In this document: piece after piece, positions 43,696 through 51,927 of the stretch
Layout: every line of letters begins with the position of its first letter
How positions within the stretch are numbered: position 1 is the first letter of the stretch
Position numbers and translations under genes: made by a program
Notes under the pieces: model-generated
Databases searched by the model: none
What the model was told of the DNA's origin: nothing
What the model saw: the letters and a program-made list of their open reading frames with translations, nothing else
Assembly (NCBI GenBank): GCA_019009955.1
Contig: CM032229.1
Coordinates: forward strand, 195,663,001-195,727,000
From: Riptortus pedestris
Lineage: Eukaryota > Arthropoda > Insecta > Hemiptera > Alydidae
Direction: 5' to 3'
Length of the DNA: 64,000 nucleotides

Positions 43696-44415
43696 CACTC
43701 AGTGTCAAAATGTTAGACACACTTCAAAAATTATTATCCCTCCCCTTCCATCTTTGCAAATTACTCGTAAAACAGTAATCACATAATCCATCACTCACCT
43801 CAAGTTAATCAGCATCCTGCTTGTATTTGGGTTCTCAAGCCAAAAATATATACATTTTTTTTAAATTTTCGAATCAAGTTAAGGCCCGTCAAAATGTTAG
43901 ACACGCTCCCTGGTAAAAATAAATAAAACTCATTTTAATATTTTGTGGCCTTTCTACCACCACTTATTAATTCAAAAATTCTGTTTGGTAACGAATCGTA
44001 CAATTGTTCGATTGTTTCTTGAGGTATTTCTTCCCATGAAGCCAGAATTGCAGATTTCAACTCGTCGATTGTTCCGAACTGTCTTGACTCAGAATACACC
44101 TTTCTTGAAAGAATTCCACAAACGTTTTCGATAATGTTCAGGTCTGGTGAGACAGCAGACCAGTCTAATTTGTCAATTGTGTTGCGAGTAAACCAGTCTT
44201 TAATAATTTTTGCTGAATGTATTGGGGCGTTATCTTGCTGGAAAACAGGTGTGCCTCCAGACATGTCATTAAAAGTCAACTTTTGTTCCTCTAACAAAGT
44301 TTTATACTCAGCTGAGTTTATTTTTGATGAAACAAATACCAAATTTCCTTTTTTTTCTTTCTTTTTTTTTGTTGTAACCAATTGAAGCCCAAACCAAAAC
44401 TTTTCCTCCTCCCAT
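43696..44415 (-). mobile_element. Tc1-like (DD34E) DNA transposon, 3' part
   Basis: The element carries the C-terminal half of a transposase. Two copies of GTCAAAATGTTAGACAC lie downstream, at 43703-43719 and 43888-43904, about 185 bp apart. This is the repeated-binding-site (IR/DR) arrangement of many Tc1 elements. TA at 43694-43695 is a plausible target-site base pair at the outer end. The 5' part is lost; a Gypsy fragment starts at 44432. Confidence 0.8.
43935..44381 (-). pseudogene. Tc1-like transposase, C-terminal half
   Basis: 148 codons, open further upstream to about 44415 without a Met. TPVFQQDNAPIHSAKIIKDW holds the second catalytic Asp. SPDLNIIENVCG holds the Glu 34 residues later, so the type is DD34E. 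The end, RIFELISGGRKATKY, is the usual Tc1 C-terminus. The first Asp and DNA-binding domains are missing, and a poly-Lys stretch (TTKKKKEKKGN) reflects an A-rich expansion. A cut-and-paste transposase fragment, not functional. Confidence 0.88.
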
Positions 44416-44431
44416 TTATTTATTATTTGTT

Positions 44432-44849
44432 GTCGCCGACATAGTGGACGAAGTGATCATTGGTGCAGACTTCATGATAGCCCACGGTATCAATCTGCAC
44501 ATGAGTCAACGAATTATGATCTGGCGCAACGACGAAATACCCTTGGATGTTGGGTACTTTGAGCAATACCACAATAGGGAGGTTATTTACCGCTAGACGC
44601 CAGAAACTACCACCTCAGACAGAAACCTTAGTCTGGGCACGTATGGAGGGAGATTGTGAGGATAACCGGTTGTGGGTAGTAGAGCCAAAAGAACTTAAAG
44701 ATGACATTATAACAGTTATAGCCCTCGTGAAAACCTGCGACCATAGGCGTGTCCCTGTGAGAGTACTTAACCTATCAGATAATTAAAAGATCATTCACAA
44801 AAATTTTGAAATAGGTCAATGTGATCCAGCAGGAGCAATAATTAACTGT
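44432..44849 (+). pseudogene. Gypsy-type retropepsin (protease) fragment
   Basis: Frame 1 reads VADIVDEVIIGADFMIAHGI, the middle of a Gypsy/CsRn1-like protease (A-D-I-x-D-E...I-L-G-x-D-F). A stop at TAG (44596-44598) and frameshift follow, then LPPQTETLVWARMEG, LWVVEPKE and HRRVPVRVLNLSDN from the downstream protease end. The active-site D-T/S-G is upstream and missing. It joins directly to an LTR in the opposite orientation. Confidence 0.7.
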
Positions 44850-45361
44850 TGTGGAGGGGCGATGCGAGACGTAAAGAAGTCAAGGCCAGATTAACTGAAT
44901 CAAATATATTAACAACAATAATAAATAATGATAAAGTTATTTACAAAAAGGTCCGTCCACGGCCGCAGTTCAGACTCCGGTTTGCACAGTCAATAATTAC
45001 GCACTGTAACCTAAAACGTGGCTCACTATTCGAATGCTGATAGGAGACTCACTAAGCCTAACCTCACTAAGTTATAGGGACTTCTCTATAGCAACGTATA
45101 GCAACGAGATACTCGCCAACACATGGAAATTATGACTAGCTGCCAAGGTTATTCATTCACGAGTACCTCGCCGCTAAACTGTGCCTCAAATTCAGGATGC
45201 CCCAAAATGACAGCCAAGGAACGCGACTTACTAGCAGTACAGGTGGAAAAATGGGTTGAACGACTGAGATCGCCTGACAGAAACAAAGCAAAGTAGCTGC
45301 TAAGAACACATGCCTCCGTCTTCGCCCTAAGCAATAAAAGGCAAGGTAGAACTGCAGTAGT
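44850..45361 (-). mobile_element. Gypsy LTR, inverted copy
   Basis: About 510 bp that match 50373-50874 in reverse complement (for example TGTGGAGGGGCGATGCGAGA here against TCTCGCATCGCCCCTTCACA there, and CTAAGCAATAAAAGGC near the far end). No primer-binding site follows, so it is a solo, 3' or rearranged LTR. The minus-strand frame 45334-45149 is a shadow of LTR sequence also open at 50405-50590. Confidence 0.85.
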
Positions 45362-45439
45362 AAGTAAAATGTATGTTCTGGGACTATCTCAGGTCATTCA
45401 CCCCAAACACCTCTCTGCCTTCTGCTTCAAGGTCACTTC

Positions 45440-45685
45440 CATGCAAAAGTAAATAATGGTTACAGATATTTGTTAACGGTTATCGATTCTTTTTCGAAAT
45501 ATGCTTGGGTTCTACCGCTGAAAAGGAAATCAGGAGAGGAAGTCGTTAAAGCCACGTGTTTCGATCGAGCAACGCCATTCCTCGAAACATTCAATGTGAT
45601 CAAGGAAAGGAGTTTTACAATTCTGGGTTTATTGCATTAATGCTTAAGGCTTCAATTGTCGAAAGGTTCAACAGAACATTTAAGA
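45440..45685 (+). pseudogene. Polinton-type retroviral-like integrase fragment
   Basis: Frames hold NNGYRYLLTVIDSFSKYAWV then LPLKRKSGEEVVKA, the first catalytic Asp region of the Polinton integrase core. Then CDQGKEFYNSGF (second Asp) and ASIVERFNRTFK (catalytic Glu) follow after a frameshift and a deletion. These integrases insert Polinton/Maverick DNA transposons. The rest of the protein is lost at a junction near 45685. Confidence 0.75.
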
Positions 45686-45990
45686 CCTATTGAAAAAACC
45701 AAGTCTTACCATTTGTACGCAGTACCGGACGAAAACTACCAAATAGTTCATACAGCCCTTAATGAGCAAGTAGTGGAAATATTTATTCAAAATTCGGATG
45801 GAATAATAGAACCCGAATCGTACTTAAACCATAGTAGGTTGGGCGTATTGAATATTCTCGAGAAGTATGTACAAAAGTGGAAAAACGTAAAATTAAATAT
45901 TATTACTTTGGAAACGAAATTAGAAAATATTTTAAATGAAACCTTGGACGGAAACTTCAAAAATCCGTCACGCAGGGGCTGCGTAAACTA
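45686..45990 (+). pseudogene. Polinton DNA polymerase B, N-terminal fragment
   Basis: The frame holds PDENYQIVHTALNEQVVEIF, DGIIEPESYLNHSRLGV and NIITLETKLENILNETLDG. The same segment occurs inverted at 50055-50297. I place it at the polymerase N-terminus because it leads through family M into GSGW and the polymerase exonuclease part. The fusion directly behind integrase residues is a deletion junction. Assignment to polB rather than to another Polinton gene is an inference. Confidence 0.6.
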
Positions 45991-46757
45991 AGCAGATTTC
46001 CTATGTGAAGTTTAGCAATAGAGTAATTTGCATACTGGTAACACAACACCACCATAAGTAAATACAAACGGTAATGAGAAATCTTTCAGTTAATTTTAAT
46101 AAACTCCCAACTGAAACGGCTTCTGAATTGTAAGAATAATTTACATTTTAATAACTCAAATTTTAGTAGTCCAAGAACTAAAGAAGAGGGGGCGGGGCGG
46201 ATGGACAGAAAGTATTTGCATAAATCTCACAAAGTAACGAAGGTAAGGTAAGGTTAGAAACGACAGGTTAGGTTAGAAGCTTCCGCCAGAACCGAGACTT
46301 ACGAAAACGGCCGAACTAACCCGAACAACATCCGACCACAGACTTCATAAAAATGCAAATATCTCGGTTAATATTCAAGATAGAGAATAAGTGTATATAA
46401 CAATATTTATAGTAAATTTAATTTTCAATTAGATTGGTTCTATACAATTTTTCGATCCGATGCATAACAAAAGAGATATTTCGAAAATTCCCCCCCCTCT
46501 CCCTCTTGTACGATTTCAGCCATTAACGAACTTGATCTGTCTTTTTACATAAAACGGTTAAATATTGAGTTTCGTAACGATCAAACAAAAATTGCGACCG
46601 CTAGAGCGTTAACAGACAAATATATATATAATTTTGAACGGACCTCATTTTCGTCATCTCCTGGGTAGGATCGATGGACATTTGAAGAAATTTTTCGAAA
46701 ATCGCGTCATGAGTACGACCTCAATAGCTGATTTCCCCTATGGGAAATCTGCTAAAA
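45966..46757 (+). mobile_element. Family M, best full-length copy (792 bp) inside polB
   Basis: The 5' end is CGTCACGCAGGGGCTGCG then TAAACTAAGCAGATTTCC. The 3' end is the hairpin AGCTGATTTCCC/GGGAAATCTGCTAAAA. Thus AGCAGATTTCC is present at both ends in inverted order. It interrupts the Polinton polymerase frame. Inside are a C-run (46489-46496), (TA)n at 46620-46628 and TTAGG-like words (46241-46275). Related pieces lie at 5515, 8236, 9736, 10455, 10905, 11633, 17432, 61342 and 63475. Confidence 0.75.
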
Positions 46758-46762
46758 CGTCG

Positions 46763-49700
46763 GAGTTGGACAGCTCAAGTGACCTAAACGTTGAATTTGA
46801 AAAAATAAAAAAATTACGGAGGCCGAACTTGTAGGTAGCGGCTGGACAATAAAAAAAAATCGACGGTTTATTAATGAGACTGCATAAATACATTCCCATT
46901 AAGCCCAAAAGTCATATTCCTCTTCCGCGCAAAATCAGAAACAAGAAGGCAGTTATTAATGTAAAAAACGAGGATCATTATTGTTTTAAATGTGCAATAC
47001 TGTCTAAATACGTTTCGAATCGTCATCCCGAACGCGTTAGTGAATGCAAACAAGTAAATGTTCCAATTTATTTTGAAAACTTAAATTTTCCAGTCACGTT
47101 AAAAGACATAATTGTATTCGAAAAACAAAACAAAAACGTTTCGGTCAACGTATACGCTGTGGATAAGCAAGAGAACGTATATCCTCTGAGAATTTCTCCC
47201 TCCGAAAAAACTGAACATTTCGACCTTCTTTTATTAAAGAACGACGAAGACGATGAGGATAATTACCATTTTTGCCTAATTAAAGACATGACAAGATTGC
47301 TATCAGATCAATTAGGAAAGCATTGTTCAAAAAGACACATATGCAAAAGGTGTTTTTATCCTCCGTTAAGTGTTGTCCGTCTCGTTGAGCACAAGCGGCT
47401 TTGTGAAAAAACGGATGCGGTGCCCATGGTAATGCCGGAAGATAACAGTCATATAAAGTTTAAAAATTATAAATTTAAAATATTACACCCTATAATAGTT
47501 ATTGCAGACTTAGAATACGCTCTCAAGCCCCGCGAACATGGTTCTTCAGACGTGAGACAAGGGGGAAGGTAAAAAACAAAATGGAACGCACTTCCGAGCA
47601 CGAAGTAATAGCCTGGGGCATATGTTATATCGTCAACCCCGGCATTCGAGACCTGTGACTTATATCGGGAAAAATCCTATAGAAATGTTTTTAGCATTTC
47701 TCCAAAACGTTGTCAAAGACGTTGAGATGCTATATCATAAAATCGTTCCGTACGAAGAAGATGACGATCAAGTACGACTTCTCCGTGAAACGACTGAAAC
47801 GTGTCATATTTGCGAGGAAAAAATTCTTCCTACAGATACACGCATCATCGACCATTCACACCATACCGGACGTATTAGAGGAGTCGCTCACAATCAGTGT
47901 AACTTAGAGTTTAATATCCTAATGGGATTAACGTTTACTTTCACAACTTATCATATGACCAACACTTTATTATCAGAAAACTGGGATACGATTCAAAACC
48001 GATAGAGGTAATTCCGAGCTCGTCCGAAAAGTTTATCGCCTTTAAGAAAAAGTGTGAGGGTATATACATCAATTTTGTTAGATACATACAGATTTTTGCC
48101 TCAATCACAGCAAGCATTAGCTGAAAAATGTAAAAGTTTAACCCATTTAAAAAAAAAAAAAAACATTTTCCTGATCCAAAACAATTTAGTCTCGTGAAAA
48201 GAAAGGGGATTTTCCCTTACGAGTACATAGGTTCTCCCTCTACATAGGAGTGTAGAGGAATGTCGGCTTCCGCCAAAAGAAAAATTCATTAACGTTTTAA
48301 CAAACTCTGACATATCGGACGAGGAATACAGACACGCAAAAAATGTATGGGAAGCATTCGATTGTAAAACCCTGTCTGACTATTTAATAATTTATTTAAA
48401 AACAGATATTTTGATATTGTCTAACGTTTTTCAAAATTTTGAATGACCCGGAAACGTAGCTCATGTTAGAGTCGAATTTACGCTGAAGTATTTCGAATAC
48501 GAGTCGTCACTATGCCAAGGCGAACAACAAACACTGTCCTGACTACATAGATTCGGATCCCACCACTTACCTACTCTACTTGGATTACGTGATCCTTTAT
48601 TCTTCGGCTATGAGAGACGCTTATTTACCCGTATCGCATTTTGAACGGGTCTGCGATCCCGATGTATCCGCTAGGAGGGAATTAGATTCTCTGGAAGAAA
48701 CCGGCCCGAGACGGTTGATGCTAGAAGTAGATCTGGAATGTCCTGAGAACCTGCGTGATACGATTAACGACTAGCCCGTTTTACAACGTCACTAAGTCCC
48801 CGGCATTCATAGGAGTTGTAACTGTTGCGAAGAGGTGGAGAAGAAGAAAAAGAAAACCAAAATAAATACGTTCTCCATTATTTGATGTTGATGTTTTTGC
48901 TCGACCAAGGATTAATTCTTAAAAAAGGACATAGATCAATTTCGTTTAAACAATACCCGTATTTTAAAAAGTACATTGAAATAAATGCAAATCTGAGGAA
49001 AAATGCTGTTAGTAATTTCGAAAAAGACCTGTATAAACGGATGAGTAATGCAATTTACGGAAAAACGCTCGAGTCGGTTCGAAAAAGAAAAAGAAACGAA
49101 TTTGTTACAAGCACACGGATACATCAAAAATTAATTAAAAACCCATCGTTTTTAGACAGTAAAATAATTGATAAAAATATTGTAGCGATTCATATGAAGC
49201 ACGAAAAATTAATATTTGATAAACCTATTTTTATAGGTTTTTCGGTATTAGAAAAATCCAAATTAATTATGTTTAAATTTTTCTACGAGACGTTATTGTC
49301 GAAATACAAAAGAGGGGATGTCGAAGTCGTTTATACGGATACAGACTCGTAATATTATTGTTACAAACCGAAAATGTTTACTAGGACTTAAAAAAACTAG
49401 GAGAACACTTTGATTTTTCCTCTTTCCCTTCGGACCATTATTGCTTCGACGAAAAAAATAAAAAAGAACCGGGAAAATTCAAAGATGAAGTAAACGGTAA
49501 AATAATTTACGAATTTATTGGTCTTCGCCCGAAGGTCTATGCACTCAACTTCGAAACGGACGCACAACAATTATAGGTCAAAGGGATTTCGCATAGAGCA
49601 CTGCTCACCGATACGGGGAGAAATTTGCCTTTTAACGATTACGCACAGGCTTGAAAACCGCTCGAGACAAATTTGCTACTTTCTTTTACATTCAATCGAA

Positions 49701-49866
49701 TAAACATCGCGTTCACACTGCAAAGGTTACTAAATTAGCTCTATCTTCGTTCGACGATAAACGTGTCCATATATCAAAAAATAAATCTTTTGCTTATGGT
49801 CATAAGACCATTAAAGATATACTTCATGATGATGATTCCTTAGCGAACAGACGTACGATACAGTAG
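46763..49866 (+). pseudogene. Polinton/Maverick protein-primed DNA polymerase B, decayed
   Basis: In order: RLHKYIPIKPKSHIPLPRK and NKKAVINVKN (46874 on), HFCLIKDMTRLLSDQLGKH with a Cys/His cluster, IVIADLEYAL (exonuclease-type Asp/Glu), CHICEEKILPTDTRIIDHSH with TGRIRGVAHNQCNLEF (endonuclease-VII-like insert, 47800-47920). Then RFLPQSQQALAEK, YLLYLDYVILYSSAM (palm motif A, 48563 on), KRMSNAIYGKTLESVRKR (motif B) and VYTDTDS (motif C, 49332-49352). The end has GLRPKVYALNF and KLALSSFDDKRVHISKNK. Many frameshifts and stops, an A15 run at 48150-48165 and a deletion near 48480 destroy it. This polymerase replicates Polinton DNA transposons and adintovirus-like viruses; here it is a fossil. Confidence 0.85.
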
Positions 49867-50054
49867 TAGTTACTACTACACCCCCCCCCCCAAATACATC
49901 GGAGGGCGCATATGCTTATGCTACAGCGACATGTGTCTGCTGCTGCGTCTGCTTATGCTAATAAATTACATAATACTTTTTAAAACAATGCATTAGAAGT
50001 CGCAGTAGCATATGCGCCCTCTCGAGAAGTATGTACAAATGTGGAAAAACGTAA
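49867..50054. repeat. Nested palindrome at the inverted junction
   Basis: GGAGGGCGCATATGCTTATG (49902) faces AGCATATGCGCCCTC (50005-50020). Next to it CTCGAGAAGTATGTACAAATG (50022) faces TTGTACATACTCCTCGAG (50060-50078). A C11 run lies at 49880-49890. The sequence folds back where plus-strand polymerase sequence passes into its own inverted copy. Confidence 0.75.
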
Positions 50055-50297
50055 ATTCCACTTTTGTACATACTCCTCGAGAATATTCAATACGCCCAAC
50101 CTACTATGGTTTAAGTACGATTCGGGTTCTATTATTCCATCCGAATTTTGAATAAATATTTCCACTACTTGCTCATTAAGGGCTGTATGAACTATTTGGT
50201 AATTTTCGTCCGGTACTGCGTACAAACGGTAAGACTTGTTTTTTTCAATAGGTCTTTTTGTACATTTTGAAGAAGTACAACTAGTACAGGGTTTCAC
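50055..50297 (-). pseudogene. Inverted copy of the Polinton polymerase N-terminal fragment
   Basis: Reads PDENYQIVHTALNEQVVEIF, DGIIEPESYLNHSRLGV and NILEEYVQKW on the minus strand, nearly identical to 45690-45890. It extends further upstream with a Cys-rich MKPCTSCTSSKCTKRP that the plus-strand copy lacks. Confidence 0.7.
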
Positions 50298-50372
50298 GAG
50301 ACATATTTTTTCATGAGCTTTAAGTGAACCAAAATATTTTCTTCTACGATACGCGCATTAACGTTCACATCG

Positions 50373-50874
50373 TGTGAACTACTGCAGTTCTACCTGGCCT
50401 TTTATTGCTTAGGGAGAAGACGGATGCATGTGTTCTTAGCAGCTACTTTTCTTTGTTTCTGTCAGGCGATCTCAGTCGTTCAACCCATTTTTCCACCTGT
50501 TCTGCTAGTAAGTCGCGTTCCTTGGCTGTCATTTTGGGGCATCCTGAATTTGAGGCACAGTTTAGCGGCGAGGTACTCGTGAATGAATAACCTTGGCAGC
50601 TAGTCATAATTTCCATATCTCGCTGCTATACGTTGCTATAGAGAAGTCCCTATAACTTAGTGAGGTTAGGCTTAGTGAGTCTCCTATCAGCATTCGAATA
50701 GTGAACCACGTTTTAGGTTACAGTGCGTAATTATTGACTGTGAAAACCGGAGTCTGAACTGCGGCCGTGGACCTTTTTGTAAATAACTTTATCATTTATT
50801 ATTATTGTTGTTAATTATATTTGATTCAGTTAATCTGGCCATGACGTCTTTACGTCTCGCATCGCCCCTTCACA
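50373..50874 (+). mobile_element. Gypsy 5' LTR (502 bp)
   Basis: Starts TGTGAACTACTGCAG and ends CGCCCCTTCACA, giving TGTGAA/TTCACA inverted termini, and is followed at once by a primer-binding site. The inverted partner lies at 44850-45361. The open frame 50405-50590 is not a gene. Confidence 0.88.
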
Positions 50875-50875
50875 T

Positions 50876-50893
50876 TGGTGACCCCGACGTGAT
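50876..50893 (+). promoter_or_regulatory. Retrotransposon primer-binding site (tRNA-Trp-like)
   Basis: TGGTGACCCCGACGTGAT directly follows the LTR. This sequence is the known primer site of CsRn1-type Gypsy elements, complementary to the tRNA-Trp 3' end. It defines the LTR as the 5' one. Confidence 0.8.
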
Positions 50894-50922
50894 ATCAACT
50901 TTACAAGTACGCCATTTTAAAT

Positions 50923-51927
50923 ATGAATTCAAGCGATTTACTTGACCTACTCACAATGGAAGGTGATGAGACCAAGACTCCTGCTCACAATCCCCAGCCT
51001 GTTGAAGCAGCATCTACGGTCGCTATTAAGCCCCAGACCAATGTTTTTTAAAAGCGATCCGGAAATATTTCATCTCCCGTGTGAAAATGTTTTTGAGTTG
51101 TATAATGTCTGTAACTCTCTAAAACAATTTCGCCTAGTGGTCTCGCAGCTTGATAGAGGAGTTATACGAGCTGTAATTGACCTCGTCCGTAACCCCCCTG
51201 ACGAAACTCCATATGGAACCCTTAAGACAAGGATCATGAATTGCTTCAGGGAGTTCGAGAATGTCCGGATTAACGACAAAGCAAATAAGTGCCGACCACC
51301 ATGCTCTTGGAAGTATACCACCGAAATCCAGTACGTTGCGGTAGTGGAAAATGAGGCTGACGCGTTTTCAAGAGTGGAGGAAACCAGCGGCCCAGATTCG
51401 ATGGAAGAATTAGCGAAAGCACAGAGTGGTGACGACTCAATACCTGACTTGATGCAGAAACCCCGTCTACAGCTCAAGTGGAAGAAGTTCCCGCATATCT
51501 CTCGTCGCCTCCTCTGCGAGACGTCCACAACCTCCGTTCGTCCGTATGTGCCCGAAGACATGCAATTCGCCATATTTAAATCTCTTCATAATCTAAGTCA
51601 TCCCGGTACCCGCGCATCACGCAGACTCTTCGCGAAGCAGCAGATGCACTACCTGGTACTTCCCCTCCACAACGGGCAAATACTAGACCTTACGATGATT
51701 TGAAGAAATGTCCCAGAACCTATGACATCCTGTTGCCTTCAATACCCAGGACCGTGACGATTGAAAGGCTGAAACGAGCTTTCCTGCTCCAGGAAGAGGA
51801 CTCCAGTTCCAGCCAGCCTCTACCCTCAGCAGCAACACCATCGCCAGCTAGACCTTCCAATGAGTCCGCCAAGGAAGATGACCAGCTTCCACCATTCCAG
51901 GTGATCCAGCGAGGACGTGACTGGTGA
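50923..51927 (+). pseudogene. Gypsy (CsRn1-like) gag fused by deletion to the end of pol
   Basis: The start ATG at 50923 opens MNSSDLLDLLTMEGDETK. A one-base insertion near 51030 moves the gag core into the frame of PMFFKSDPEIFHL, LKQFRLVVSQLDRGVIRAVI and DETPYGTLKTRIMNCFREFE. Near 51290 it jumps to pol: TTEIQYVAVVENEADAFSRV (RNase H tail), then PDLMQKPRLQLKWKK and FKSLHNLSHPGTRASRRL (integrase zinc-binding region). A later frame gives TYDILLPSIPRTVTIERLK and ends at ..QRGRDW. Protease, RT and the integrase core are missing. No zinc knuckle is seen, as usual for this clade. It cannot transpose. Confidence 0.82.

Noticed and set aside
45149..45334. Conserved 61-codon frame present at both LTR copies (also 50405-50590)
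   Set aside because: Conservation is explained by both being copies of the same LTR.
46241..46275. TTAGG-like words (GGTTAGGTTAG) suggesting telomere sequence
   Set aside because: Only a few imperfect units inside a family M copy; not a telomere repeat tract.
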